Assembly (NCBI RefSeq): GCF_000503215.1
Contig: NZ_KI628539.1
Location: 744,001-808,000 of the forward strand
Length of the DNA stretch: 64,000 bases
Direction of reading: 5' to 3'
Source: Pseudomonas canadensis
GTDB lineage: Bacteria; Pseudomonadota; Gammaproteobacteria; Pseudomonadales; Pseudomonadaceae
How positions within the stretch are numbered: position 1 is the first letter of the stretch; every line of letters begins with the position of its first letter. The position numbers were made by a program, and so were the translations under genes. Shown here piece after piece: positions 17,214 to 26,866 of the stretch. The notes below the pieces were generated by a model. That model was not told the origin of the DNA. It worked only from the letters and a program-made list of their open reading frames with translations, and did no database searches.

Positions 17214-19493
17214 TCAGCGAATTGGCCTGACAATGGACGTGGAGCTGCCACGGTTTGGGGAGGCGTCTTGCGGCGAACTGCCGTCCTTGGTGCCAGACCC
17301 TCTAGGCGGGGGGAGTGGGTTGCGCTGGTTGATGCCCTGCATCACGCCGATGATGTCACTGGCCGGTACCGCCGGGCTGAGCAGATAACCCTGCACGTAA
17401 TCGCAGCCATGCTTGTGCAGTAGCTCGAATTGGGCCTGGGTTTCCACGCCCTCGGTCACCACCTGCAAGTGCAGGGTGTGGGCCATGCCAATCACCGCCT
17501 GGACGATCTCGATATCGGCGGTGGACTTGGGAATATCCTGGATAAATGAGCGGTCGATCTTCAGCGTGTTGAGTGGCAAGCGCTTGAGGTAAGCAAGGGA
17601 CGAGTAGCCGGTGCCGAAGTCGTCGATGGCCAACGACACGCCCAGCGCGCGGATCTGCCGCAGCAACGCCAAGGTGCTGCTGATATTGCCCATCAGGGCG
17701 TTTTCGGTGACTTCCAGCTCCAGGCGGTTGGCGCCGATCCCGCTGAAGCGCAACGCGTCTTCGATTTCATCCGCCAGCTCATCACGGGCCAGGTTCAGGG
17801 CCGAGCAGTTCACCGCCATGGTCAGGTCGGTATAACCCCGTTCAGACAGCAGGCTCAGGTCGTGACAGGCTTGGCGCAGGACCCAGTGGTCCAATTCGGC
17901 AATCAGGCCGTTGCTTTCGGCGATGCCGATAAAACGGTCCGGGGCCAGTAAGCCATGCTGTGGATGTTGCCAGCGCACCAAGGCTTCCAGCCGCGTGACT
18001 TTGCCCAGTTTCATGTCGAAGATCGGTTGATAGAACAGCACCAGTTGGTTACGAGTGCGCAGGGCGCCGCGCAGTTCCTCTTCCAGTTGCAGTTCGAGGA
18101 AGGCGCGGGTTTTCAGGTTGGAGCTGAAGAAGTTCAGGCTGTTGCGCCCGGCATCCTTGGACTGATACAGCGCCAGGTCGGCGGTTTTCAACAACTCTTC
18201 GCAAGTCAGGCCGTCGTCGGGGAACAGGCTGATGCCGATGCTAGTGGTCATCACCATGCGCCGGCCGGCCAGTTCGATGGGTTCTTTCATCTGTTGCATG
18301 ATGCGCTGGGCCAAGTGCCGGGCTTCGTCGCGGTGGTGGATGCTGATCAGGATGCAGAACTCATCGCCGCCAAACCGCGCGACCACATCGGCGTGGCTGC
18401 GCACCGAGCTCTTGATGTGTCCGGCCAGCACGGTGAGCAATTGGTCGCCAGCGTCATGCCCGAGGCTGTCGTTGATGCGTTTGAAGTGGTCGATATCGAG
18501 GAAAATCACCGCCATCATGCCGTGGGAGGCGGTTTTTTCGGCGAGCTTTTCCGCAAAGATCTGGTTGAAACCCCGGCGGTTGAGCAGGCTGGTCAAGGCG
18601 TCGTAGTGGGCCACCTGTTGCAGTGAAGCGCGGGCTTGATCGAGTTCGCTGAGCAGCGCATTGACCCGGCGCAGGTCACGTTCCTTGTGCTGCAGCTTCT
18701 TGTCGGCCAAGGCGGCGCTGATGCTGCTGCCGATCACCAGCAGGGTGATAACGGCGACCGACAGGCCCAGTTGAATCGGGTTGTTGTCCAGCGGCAGCGA
18801 CAGGTCCGCCCCGTTCGGCACCATCAGGCGCATGGCGGCCATGCCGGTGAAGTGCATGCTGAGAATGCCGGCGCCGAGCACCAGGCTGGCGGCATATTTA
18901 AGCAACTGGTGGAACACTCCGGCACCGTTGCGCAGGTAACTCGACAGCAGCAAGGCCGCCAGGCTGGCGCCGATGGCAATGCCGATCGAGGCCAAGAACA
19001 GCCGCGTTTCGAAATACACCTGGGCCTGGGAACGCATGGCCGACATGCCGACGTAATGCATCAGGGCGATGCCGATGCCCATCCAGACCGACGCCAGTAA
19101 GTACTGGTGGAAGCGCAGGTTGGAGTGACTGAGGGTTTGCATGGCGATCAACGACGCGATCAGTGCGATCAGCAAGGAGGCGAACGTCATGAACAGTTCG
19201 TAATGGATCGCAATCGGGGCCTGGAAGGCCAACATGCTGATGAAGTGGGTGGACCAGATGCCGCCTGCCAGGCAACCCGCCCCGAGCCAGCGCCAATGGC
19301 GCCGCGCGGTAGGGTCTTCGACATGGCCGACGCGTTCGGCCATGTCCAGCGTGCCGAAACCCGCCGCGCACGCGACCAGATAAGCGAGCAGTACCAGGAA
19401 GGGGTTATGACTGCAATTGAGTAATAAGTGCCCGCTCTCTGGAAGCTCGGTAAAAAAATGCAGACCCAGCCATTCCATAGCATGTCCCGTCAT
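17214..19493 (-). CDS. MHYT-GGDEF-EAL cyclic-di-GMP enzyme (MucR-like)
   Basis: A 759-residue inner-membrane protein. An N-terminal MHYT sensor with about seven membrane spans carries three metal/gas-binding motifs: STHFISM (H83), LMHYVGM (H146) and SMHFTGM (H214). Then comes a diguanylate cyclase domain with intact RFGGDEF (373-379) and an EAL phosphodiesterase domain with RLEALVRW (501-508), so both activities may be present. This layout is that of P. aeruginosa MucR and NbdA; the intact GGDEF favours MucR, which links c-di-GMP to alginate. An alternative start at 19478 is equally possible. Confidence 0.85.
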   Translation of the reverse strand: MTGHAMEWLGLHFFTELPESGHLLLNCSHNPFLVLLAYLVACAAGFGTLDMAERVGHVEDPTARRHWRWLGAGCLAGGIWSTHFISMLAFQAPIAIHYELFMTFASLLIALIASLIAMQTLSHSNLRFHQYLLASVWMGIGIALMHYVGMSAMRSQAQVYFETRLFLASIGIAIGASLAALLLSSYLRNGAGVFHQLLKYAASLVLGAGILSMHFTGMAAMRLMVPNGADLSLPLDNNPIQLGLSVAVITLLVIGSSISAALADKKLQHKERDLRRVNALLSELDQARASLQQVAHYDALTSLLNRRGFNQIFAEKLAEKTASHGMMAVIFLDIDHFKRINDSLGHDAGDQLLTVLAGHIKSSVRSHADVVARFGGDEFCILISIHHRDEARHLAQRIMQQMKEPIELAGRRMVMTTSIGISLFPDDGLTCEELLKTADLALYQSKDAGRNSLNFFSSNLKTRAFLELQLEEELRGALRTRNQLVLFYQPIFDMKLGKVTRLEALVRWQHPQHGLLAPDRFIGIAESNGLIAELDHWVLRQACHDLSLLSERGYTDLTMAVNCSALNLARDELADEIEDALRFSGIGANRLELEVTENALMGNISSTLALLRQIRALGVSLAIDDFGTGYSSLAYLKRLPLNTLKIDRSFIQDIPKSTADIEIVQAVIGMAHTLHLQVVTEGVETQAQFELLHKHGCDYVQGYLLSPAVPASDIIGVMQGINQRNPLPPPRGSGTKDGSSPQDASPNRGSSTSIVRPIR

Positions 19494-19618
19494 AGAGTCA
19501 CGTCACTGCCTACGGCGATGACCTATGTGGACGAGTGTAGACGTGTAGGAGAATTCGCCAAGGAGTAATGGCACTTTGCTTGTCTACGATTTTGTCATGC
19601 CACCCATAGCGTTTGATG

Positions 19619-19984
19619 CTAAGCGCTGATGGGCAGGTCCAGTTCGAACGGTGCTTCCAGCGGAGCCAGGCCAAACGCGGCGCGGGCTGCATCGCAATCG
19701 GCGTTGTGCACGCCCTCATACCAGGAGGACTCGAACTCGCGGCACACACTGGAGCGTTGCTCGTAAATCGTGCACCGGGTGCCTTGGCCTACTTCACCTT
19801 CAAGGCTGCAGCAGCGCGCCGGTTTCTGGTCGGTGCCGATCATCGCCACGCGGGTGGGGTTGATCTGTACCACCAGGTCATCGGGCACCGTGCCCCCCGA
19901 CGAGGCGCATTCTCCCCAGAAGAAAGACACACGGAAGTGTGAACAGCAGGCACCGCAATTCAGACACGGACTGGCTTCGGACAT
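19619..19984 (-). CDS. YkgJ-family cysteine-cluster protein
   Basis: A 121-residue protein with the CLNCGACC cluster near the N-terminus and further cysteines in CASS, RCCSLEG, RCTIYEQRSSVCREF and NADCD, the zinc- or iron-cluster-binding pattern of the YkgJ family (UPF0153). The start at 19984 gives MSEASPCLNCGACC, the usual family beginning; an ATG three codons upstream is also possible. Function is unknown. It is divergent from the MFS gene at 20236. Confidence 0.85.
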   Translation of the reverse strand: MSEASPCLNCGACCSHFRVSFFWGECASSGGTVPDDLVVQINPTRVAMIGTDQKPARCCSLEGEVGQGTRCTIYEQRSSVCREFESSWYEGVHNADCDAARAAFGLAPLEAPFELDLPISA

Positions 19985-20235
19985 GGGCGTCATCGATAAG
20001 AAAAGTAGGAGTGGGGTGTTACGGAAGGCTCGCCATTCTATCCGGGCCATGGCCGTTGGGAAGGGGGGCAGGAACTTATATTTTTGTAGGCGAAGTCCCG
20101 TGCTGCCGGGCGAAATCATGCCCTATCAGCTTTACGAATCATTACAGACAACCGGGTGCCGTCTGACTATGTTGCAGGTACCGGGCAGGATGCATCGGGC
20201 ATCGCAGCTCTCATAACAATAAAAGAGACGGACCC

Positions 20236-21582
20236 ATGCAGAACTCGACCCAAGCGGCGAATGCCTGGCGCATTCTGTTCCTGCTGTTCCTGGCCAACCT
20301 GTTCAACTTCTTCGATCGCACGATTCCGGCGATCATCATCGAGCCAATCCGTATGGAATGGCACCTGAGCGACTTCCAGCTCGGCGTCATCGGTACCGCC
20401 TTCACCATCGTCTACGCCATTGCCGGCTTGCCTCTCGGGCGCCTGGCCGATACCGGCTCGCGCAGTAAACTGATGGGCTGGGGCCTGTTTGCCTGGAGCG
20501 GGCTGACGGCGGTCAACGGCATGGTCGGCAGTTTCTGGACGTTTTTGCTGGTGCGCATGGGCATTGGCATTGGCGAAGCCAGTTATGCGCCGGCGGCCAA
20601 CTCGCTGATTGGCGACCTGTTCCCGGCGCACCGTCGCGCGCGGGCCATGGGCATTTTCATGCTGGGCCTGCCGTTGGGGCTGGTGCTGGCGTTCTTCACC
20701 ATCGGCTGGATGGTCAAGGCGTTCGACAGCTGGCGCGCGCCGTTCTTTATCGCGGCAGTACCGGGGATGATCCTGGCGGTGTTCATGTTCTATATCAAGG
20801 AGCCCAAGCGCGGCGCCGCCGAAACCGTGCAAGTCTCCCAGGAGCGCGTCGACCGCCCGATCCGCCGCGTGCTGGCGGTGCCGACCTTCCTGTGGCTGGT
20901 GCTGGCCGGGTTGTGCTTCAACTTTGCGACCTATGCCTGCAACTCGTTCCTGGTACCGATGCTGCAGCGTTATTTCCTGATGCCGTTGCAGGAAGCCGCC
21001 GTTGCCACGGGTGTGATCGTCGGTCTGACCGGCCTGGTGGGCCTGACCCTCGGCGGCTGGGTCGCTGACAAGATCCACCAGCGTGTTGCCAATGGTCGCC
21101 TGTTGTTCGCCGCGTTCAGCTTGATCATCTCCACCGTGACCACCGCCTGGGCGTTGCACGCCGGGCGCATCGAGATTGGCGTGTTCGTGGCGCTGTTCAG
21201 CGTGGGTTGGTTGTTTGCCTATAACTTCTACACCTGCGTGTACACGGCAATTCAGGACGTGGTCGAGCCGCGCCTGCGGGCCACGGCCATGGCGCTGTTT
21301 TTTGCCGGGCTGTATTTGCTGGGCGGTGGGATGGGACCGATCGTGGTGGGCGGGCTTTCCGATCATTTCGCCCACTCGGCGATGTATGCGGCTGGGGCGG
21401 AGCAGATGACCGAAGCTTATAAAGCGGTGGGGTTGCATGACGCCATGTACCTGATTCCGGTGGCGCTGTTCTTGACCATGCTGTTTCTGTTCCAGGCGTC
21501 ACGCAGTTTTGTGCGCGATGCCAAGAAGATGAAGGAGGGGTTGAGCGGGGTGGAGGTGCCGGCTGCTAGCGTCCCTGCCTGA
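20236..21582 (+). CDS. MFS transporter, spinster-like family
   Basis: A 448-residue, 12-span major facilitator. LFNFFDRTIPAIIIEPI in TM1 and RLADTGSRSKLMGWGL in the 2-3 loop are typical of the spinster-like bacterial carriers. A second long loop separates spans 6 and 7. Substrate is unknown. An AAAAGAGACGG element precedes the ATG. It is monocistronic, followed by a large hairpin repeat. Confidence 0.88.
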   Translation: MQNSTQAANAWRILFLLFLANLFNFFDRTIPAIIIEPIRMEWHLSDFQLGVIGTAFTIVYAIAGLPLGRLADTGSRSKLMGWGLFAWSGLTAVNGMVGSFWTFLLVRMGIGIGEASYAPAANSLIGDLFPAHRRARAMGIFMLGLPLGLVLAFFTIGWMVKAFDSWRAPFFIAAVPGMILAVFMFYIKEPKRGAAETVQVSQERVDRPIRRVLAVPTFLWLVLAGLCFNFATYACNSFLVPMLQRYFLMPLQEAAVATGVIVGLTGLVGLTLGGWVADKIHQRVANGRLLFAAFSLIISTVTTAWALHAGRIEIGVFVALFSVGWLFAYNFYTCVYTAIQDVVEPRLRATAMALFFAGLYLLGGGMGPIVVGGLSDHFAHSAMYAAGAEQMTEAYKAVGLHDAMYLIPVALFLTMLFLFQASRSFVRDAKKMKEGLSGVEVPAASVPA

Positions 21583-21583
21583 T

Positions 21584-21719
21584 TGTAGTGAGCGGGCTTG
21601 CCCCGCGCTGGGCGGCGAAGCCGCCCCCATAAAAAACGCCGCATTCTCTCTGAAAGAATGCGGAGTCTGGTTTTGGGGCGGCTTCGCCGCCCAGCGCGGG
21701 GCAAGCCCGCTCACTACAG
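21584..21719. repeat. Large nested inverted repeat with internal terminator
   Basis: Outer arms read GTAGTGAGCGGGCTTGCCCC on the left and the complement on the right. Each arm extends into GCGCTGGGCGGCGAAGCCGCC. An inner stem CCGCATTCT/AGAATGCGG sits at the centre. It lies between the convergent MFS and rapA stops. The same GCGGGCTTGCCCCGCGCTGGG element recurs at 41411-41546. Confidence 0.92.
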
Positions 21720-21723
21720 TAAA

Positions 21724-24570
21724 TTAACCGGCTACGAGGACTCGAATCGCTTCCAGTCGCAGCGCCGCCTTATCCAGCATGGCCAAACCTTGCTCACGCT
21801 GGGTACGCAGGGCCACCAACTCACTGTCACGTACGGTCGGGTTGACCGCTTGCAACGCGGTCAGGCGCGCCAGTTCTTCGTCGGTGTCCGCCGCCAGGCG
21901 ACGCTTGGCCTCGGCCACGCGCTCGGCATGTTGCGGGGTGATCTTCTCTTCACCGGCGTTGATCCGTGGCGTCAGCTGGTCGCGCTGGGCCTGGATGAAC
22001 TTGTTGGCGCTGGCCCGTGGCACGCTTTCCAACTGGTCGTTGAGGGTCACGAATGACACACGGCTCGACAGGTCGTTGCCATTGGCATCCAGCAAGCAGC
22101 GCAGGGCGGCCGGCGGCAGGTAGCGGCCCAGTTGCAGCGAGCGTGGGGCAACCACTTCGCTGACATAGAGCAGTTCCAGCAACACGGTGCCCGGCTTCAG
22201 CGCCTTGTTCTTGATCAGCGCCACGGCGGTGTTGCCCATGGAGCCGGACAGCACCAGGTCCATGCCGCCCTGTACCATCGGGTGTTCCCAGGTGATGAAC
22301 TGCATGTCTTCGCGCGACAGCGCCTGGTTGCGGTCGTAGGTGATGGTCACACCTTCGTCGTCGCCCAGGGGGAAGCTGGCGTCGAGCATCTTTTCGCTGG
22401 GCTTGAGGATCAGCGCGTTTTCCGAATGGTCTTCGCTGTCGATGCCGAACGCGTCGAACAGGGTTTCCATGTAGATCGGCAGGGCGAACTGGTCGTCTTG
22501 CTCCAGGATGTCCTCGACCAGCGCATCACCTTCACCCGCGCCGCCGGAGTTGAGTTCCAGCAGGCGGTCGCGACCAGTGTGCAGCTCTTCTTCAAGACGC
22601 TCGCGCTCGGCACGGGCCTCGTCGATCAGGGCTTGCCACTCGCCGTCGTCGGCGTTCTCCAGCAGCGGCAGCAGGCGTGGGCCGAACTGATGCTGCAGGG
22701 CGTTGCCGGTCGGGCAGGTGTTGAGGAAGGCGTTCAGCGCTTCGTGGTACCACTGGAACAGACGCTCTTGCGGGCTGGTTTCCAGGTACGGCACGTGGAG
22801 TTCGATCACATGTTTCTGGCCGATCCGGTCCAGACGGCCGATCCGCTGTTCCAGCAGGTCGGGGTGGGACGGCAGGTCGAACAGCACCAAGTGATGGGAG
22901 AACTGGAAGTTGCGGCCTTCACTGCCGATTTCCGAGCAGATCAGCACCTGGGCGCCAAACTCCTCATCAGCGAAGTAGGCGGCGGCGCGGTCACGTTCGA
23001 GGATGTTCATACCCTCGTGGAACACCGTGGCCGGAATACCGGAGCGCACGCGCAGCGCGTCTTCCAGGTCCATCGCGGTTTCGGCGTGGGCGCAGATCAC
23101 CAGGACTTTGGTGCGCTTGAGCATTTTCAGTTGGTCGATCAGCCACTCGACGCGCGGGTCGAAGCGCCACCAGCGGTTTTCTTCTTCAATATCCGGCTGC
23201 GACTGGAAGCTGACTTCCGGGTACAGCTCGGCGTGCTCGCCCAGCGGCAACTCGAGGTATTCGTCCGGGTTTGGCAGCGGGTAGGCGTGCAGCTTGCGCT
23301 CCGGGAAACCCTGCACGGCGGCGCGGGTGTTGCGGAACAGCACGCGGCCAGTGCCGTGACGGTCGAGCAGCTCGCGCACCAGGCGTGCGCTGGCTTCGGT
23401 GTCGCCATCGTTGACGGCGGTCAGCAGGGCTTCACCTTCGTTGCCGAGGAAACCCTGGATGGTCTTATGTGCGGCAGGGGAGAGACGCCCCTTGTCCAGC
23501 AGCTCCTGCACGGCTTCAGCCACCGGGCGATAGTTCTCGCTTTCGGAGCGGAAGGCGGCGAGGTCGTGGAAACGGTTCGGGTCGAGCAGGCGCAGGCGTG
23601 CGAAGTGGCTGTCCTGGCCCAATTGCTCGGGGGTGGCGGTGAGCAGCAGTACGCCAGGAATCACTTCGGCCAGTTGTTCGACCAGCGAGTACTCGGGGCT
23701 GGCCTTGTCTTCGTGCCATACCAGGTGGTGAGCTTCGTCGACCACGAGCAAGTCCCAGCCGGCGGCGAACAGTGCGTCCTGGGCCTTCTCGTCGTCCACC
23801 AGCCACTCCAGGGCTACCAGCGCAAGCTGTGTGTCTTCGAACGGGTTGGTGGCATCACTTTCGATGAAGCGTTCTTCGTCAAACAGGGCAACTTGCAGGT
23901 TGAAGCGGCGGCGCATTTCCACCAGCCATTGGTGCTGCAGGTTTTCCGGGACCAGGATCAGCACGCGGTTGGCGCGACCCGACAGCAATTGGCGATGGAT
24001 CACCAGGCCGGCTTCGATGGTCTTGCCCAGGCCCACTTCGTCGGCCAGCAACACCCGTGGCGCGATACGGTCAGCGACTTCGCGGGCGATGTGCAGTTGG
24101 TGAGCAATAGGTTGCGCACGCACGCCACCCAGGCCCCACAGCGAGGACTGCAACTGGCGGCTGGTGTGTTCAAGCGTGTGGTAACGCAGCGAGAACCAGG
24201 CCAGCGGGTCGATTTGCCCGGCGAACAGACGGTCGCTGGCCAGGCGGAACTGGATGAAGTTGGAGAGTTGGGTTTCCGGCAGGGTGACCTGCTCGTTCTG
24301 CCCATTGAGGCCGTGATACACCAGCAGGCCGTCGACGTCGTCGACTTCCTGTACGGTCATTTTCCAGCCTTCGAAGTGGGTGATGCTGTCGCCCGGCGAA
24401 AACCTCACGCGAGTGAGGGGCGCATTCCGTAGCGCATACTGGCGGGTGTCGCCAGTGGCCGGATAGAGCACGGTCAACAAGCGGCCGTCCTGTGCCAGAA
24501 CGGTGCCTAACCCCAGCTCTGCTTCGCTGTCACTAATCCAGCGTTGCCCCGGTTGATACTGCTGCGCCAT
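21724..24570 (-). CDS. rapA: RNA polymerase-associated ATPase RapA
   Basis: A 948-residue Swi2/Snf2-type ATPase that binds core RNA polymerase and recycles it after transcription. Tudor-like N-terminal domains (about 1-110) precede the helicase core with Walker A ADEVGLGKTIEAGL (176-189) and DEAH box VVDEAHHLVW (275-284), then the C-lobe LICSEIGSEGRNFQFSHHLV and QRIGRLDRIGQ. Length is close to E. coli RapA (968). It is transcribed alone, from the region upstream of 24570. Confidence 0.96.
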   Translation of the reverse strand: MAQQYQPGQRWISDSEAELGLGTVLAQDGRLLTVLYPATGDTRQYALRNAPLTRVRFSPGDSITHFEGWKMTVQEVDDVDGLLVYHGLNGQNEQVTLPETQLSNFIQFRLASDRLFAGQIDPLAWFSLRYHTLEHTSRQLQSSLWGLGGVRAQPIAHQLHIAREVADRIAPRVLLADEVGLGKTIEAGLVIHRQLLSGRANRVLILVPENLQHQWLVEMRRRFNLQVALFDEERFIESDATNPFEDTQLALVALEWLVDDEKAQDALFAAGWDLLVVDEAHHLVWHEDKASPEYSLVEQLAEVIPGVLLLTATPEQLGQDSHFARLRLLDPNRFHDLAAFRSESENYRPVAEAVQELLDKGRLSPAAHKTIQGFLGNEGEALLTAVNDGDTEASARLVRELLDRHGTGRVLFRNTRAAVQGFPERKLHAYPLPNPDEYLELPLGEHAELYPEVSFQSQPDIEEENRWWRFDPRVEWLIDQLKMLKRTKVLVICAHAETAMDLEDALRVRSGIPATVFHEGMNILERDRAAAYFADEEFGAQVLICSEIGSEGRNFQFSHHLVLFDLPSHPDLLEQRIGRLDRIGQKHVIELHVPYLETSPQERLFQWYHEALNAFLNTCPTGNALQHQFGPRLLPLLENADDGEWQALIDEARAERERLEEELHTGRDRLLELNSGGAGEGDALVEDILEQDDQFALPIYMETLFDAFGIDSEDHSENALILKPSEKMLDASFPLGDDEGVTITYDRNQALSREDMQFITWEHPMVQGGMDLVLSGSMGNTAVALIKNKALKPGTVLLELLYVSEVVAPRSLQLGRYLPPAALRCLLDANGNDLSSRVSFVTLNDQLESVPRASANKFIQAQRDQLTPRINAGEEKITPQHAERVAEAKRRLAADTDEELARLTALQAVNPTVRDSELVALRTQREQGLAMLDKAALRLEAIRVLVAG

Positions 24571-24789
24571 GCTGCCTGACTCCCGCCGTGAAAAAGCCGA
24601 CTATCTTAACGGAACAAGCCCCCACGCCCAAGGACTCTGACAAAAACTACTCCGTATACGTGGGGGGCCGGAGGCCGAATCGACGGGTGGCGGGCACTTG
24701 GGAGTGTCGACTGGGTCACAGCTTGGCAACCCTGTGCTCAAGTCGCCCTGCAACCCGCCGACAGCCTGTTGATCAGGAGAATAATCACT

Positions 24790-25131
24790 ATGCTGCCACC
24801 CATGCTGCCCGTCAGCGTTGTGCCGGTGACGTCACAACTCGATCCGGTGCGACAGAAGCCGGATATCCCGCCCGTGGTGCCAGTTCAACCGGGCTCCAAC
24901 GAGAGCACTATCGACCTGAAAAAGGGCGACGCCGAGACGTCGGCCTTTTTGCTGCGCGAAGAACAACGCCGTCAGCAGGAACAACAGAAACGCCGGCGTG
25001 AAGCCGATGAAGACCCGGAGCAGCACCTGGCCATTCCGGGGGATGTGCTCAACGCCGACAACACCGTGCCGGTGGTGCCGCTGATCGAAGATGCCCCGCG
25101 CCAGGGCTTGTGGGTGGACGTCGAGGTTTAG
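24790..25131 (+). CDS. Small hypothetical protein
   Basis: A 113-residue, proline- and glutamine-rich protein with no signal or membrane span. It has a central charged, likely helical stretch (TSAFLLREEQRRQQEQQKRR) and a C-terminal acidic region. I do not recognise a domain. The ATG at 24790 follows TCAGGAGA. Codon use looks ordinary for the region. Its 3' end overlaps the 3' end of the convergent class V gene by 4 bp. Confidence 0.7.
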   Translation: MLPPMLPVSVVPVTSQLDPVRQKPDIPPVVPVQPGSNESTIDLKKGDAETSAFLLREEQRRQQEQQKRRREADEDPEQHLAIPGDVLNADNTVPVVPLIEDAPRQGLWVDVEV

Positions 25132-26309
25132 TCGCGCAACTCGCGCAGCGCGGCCATCAGCAACTCGATATCGTGCTCGGTGTTGAGCGGGCTGACCGAG
25201 ATCCGCGCCACGCTTTCCAGGCCCCGTGCCTGCATATCCAATGGCGTGTAGGCCACGCCGTTGGCGCCGATATTGATGCGCTTCAGACCCAGGCGCCGCT
25301 TCAGTTCGAATGCATCCCAGCCGGCCAGGTTGAAGGCGATCAAGCCTGATTGCTGCGTGCCCAGGTCATGCAGGGTAATACCTGCAATCCCACGCAATTC
25401 GTCGCGCATTCGCTCAGCGGTTTGCGACACCCTTTCCCAGACGCGATCGATGCCCAGGCGATTCATCTCCTGTAGCGCATTGCCTAGGCCTGCGAGCAAG
25501 GCGAAGGAGGTCTCGCTGGTCTCAAAGCGCCGGGCGTCATTGCGCAGATCGAAACCCTGGGCGGTCCATGGCGCTGAAAACACGTCGCGCTGGGCCGGGC
25601 TCAAGCGTTCAAGAAAGTCCGGTCGCACATACAGCAGCGCGGTGCCCCGTGGGCCACGCAGGTGTTTGCGTCCGGCCGACTTGAGCACGTCGCACTGCAA
25701 CGCTTGAACATCCACGGGCACCTGGCCGACGGCTTGCCCTGCGTCGATGAAGTAGGGGATAGCGTGACGCCTGGCCACTTTACCGATCGCCTGGGCGGGG
25801 TTGATCAGGCCGCCATTGGCTGGGAGCCAAGTGAGGTCGATCAGCTTGACGTGTGCATCGATCATCGATTCCAGCGCCAGCGGGCAGACCGCGCCGGTCT
25901 CATCGCAAGGGATGGTTTCTACTCGGGCGCCGGCCTGCACTGCCAGCTCCATGCTGGCCAGGTTGCCGCCCCATTCATGGCGGCCCACCAGAATGCGATC
26001 GCCCGGCTGCCAAGGCGCCAATGCCTGGAACGCCAGGCTCCAGGCAGTCGAGCCGCTGCTGGCAAAGGCGATCGAGGCGGCGGGTGCATTGAGCAGTTGC
26101 GCGGCGGCGCGGCGGGCTTTTTCCACTAGCACCGCGCCATGTTCGCCGGCTTCCATCGGGCCGTCGCGGGCTTCGCGTTGCAGTTGCTCGATGATTGCAT
26201 CGAGGGTCGCCTGGCTGGGCAGGGATGCGCCGGCAGGGTTGAAGTGCACGATGCCGGATTGGCAGCCCGGTGTGTCGTCCCGCAGTTGCTGGACTTCGAG
26301 CGGGCTCAC
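25128..26309 (-). CDS. Class V aminotransferase-fold PLP enzyme
   Basis: A 393-residue fold-type I PLP protein of the class V (NifS/CsdA-like, isopenicillin-epimerase-like) group. Visible are FNPAGASLPSQATLDAI near the start, FASSGSTAWSLAFQAL (PLP phosphate region), YFIDAGQAVGQVPVDVQ (PLP ring aspartate) and SAGRKHLRGPRGTALLYV with the predicted PLP lysine in GRKHL. It lacks the cysteine loop of a desulfurase. Substrate is unknown. Its start codon overlaps the ridA-like stop (ATGA), so the two are translated together. Confidence 0.85.
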   Translation of the reverse strand: MSPLEVQQLRDDTPGCQSGIVHFNPAGASLPSQATLDAIIEQLQREARDGPMEAGEHGAVLVEKARRAAAQLLNAPAASIAFASSGSTAWSLAFQALAPWQPGDRILVGRHEWGGNLASMELAVQAGARVETIPCDETGAVCPLALESMIDAHVKLIDLTWLPANGGLINPAQAIGKVARRHAIPYFIDAGQAVGQVPVDVQALQCDVLKSAGRKHLRGPRGTALLYVRPDFLERLSPAQRDVFSAPWTAQGFDLRNDARRFETSETSFALLAGLGNALQEMNRLGIDRVWERVSQTAERMRDELRGIAGITLHDLGTQQSGLIAFNLAGWDAFELKRRLGLKRINIGANGVAYTPLDMQARGLESVARISVSPLNTEHDIELLMAALRELRD

Positions 26310-26776
26310 GGGCGTAACTCGAAAAGGGCATCCACCTCCACGGCTACGCCGGCCGGCAGGCTGGAGACGCCCACGGCGGTGCGCACATGTCGGCCTTGTT
26401 CGCCAAGGGCGTTGACCAGCAGGTTGGAGGCACCGTTGGCGACCACGCTCTGTTGCTTGAAATCAGCGCTGCTGGCGATGAATACACCCAGGCGCACGGT
26501 GCGCACCAGGCGCGATAGGTCATCATTCAAGGCATTGCTCAATTGCCCCAGCAGGCCCAAAGCCGCCAATTCCGCAGCCTGTGCGCCTTCTTCATCGCTG
26601 AGGGATTCGCCCAAGCGACCGACGTAGGCGGGTTTGCCATCGACCAGCGGAATTTGCCCGGAAACGAACAGGTGGTTTTGGCTGATGACGTGGTTGATGT
26701 AGTTGGCAATTGGCTGGCTGGGGGTAGACAGCGTGAGGCCAAGGGTTTGCACGCGTTCGCGGATGGAGTCGCTCAT
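26306..26776 (-). CDS. RidA-family protein (imine/enamine deaminase type)
   Basis: A 156-residue member of the RidA/YjgF family, the longer YjgH-like variant. Typical segments are YINHVISQNHLFVSGQIPLVDGK, a central LGLLGQLSNALNDDLSRLVRTVRLGVFIAS and C-terminal GVSSLPAGVAVEVDALFEL. The usual arginine of canonical RidA (RxA near the C-terminus) is not seen in this form, so activity is uncertain. Start at 26776 gives MSDSIRERVQTLG. It is coupled to the PLP gene downstream; RidA proteins remove reactive enamines released by PLP enzymes. Confidence 0.85.
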   Translation of the reverse strand: MSDSIRERVQTLGLTLSTPSQPIANYINHVISQNHLFVSGQIPLVDGKPAYVGRLGESLSDEEGAQAAELAALGLLGQLSNALNDDLSRLVRTVRLGVFIASSADFKQQSVVANGASNLLVNALGEQGRHVRTAVGVSSLPAGVAVEVDALFELRP

Positions 26777-26866
26777 GATGAATCCTCTGGGTTCAGGAGG
26801 TTTCAGCATGTTGGCTGCATCGAGGGGCGACAAACGGATAGATCTCACGCGATGTATCGAAATAGC

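Noticed and set aside
22132..24432. A 766-codon open frame on the + strand opposite rapA
   Set aside because: Antisense shadow; rapA has all its helicase motifs.
24588..25001. Coding frame upstream and overlapping the 113-residue gene
   Set aside because: Arg/Thr-rich shadow of another frame with no ribosome site; the frame from 24790 has a good site and normal composition.
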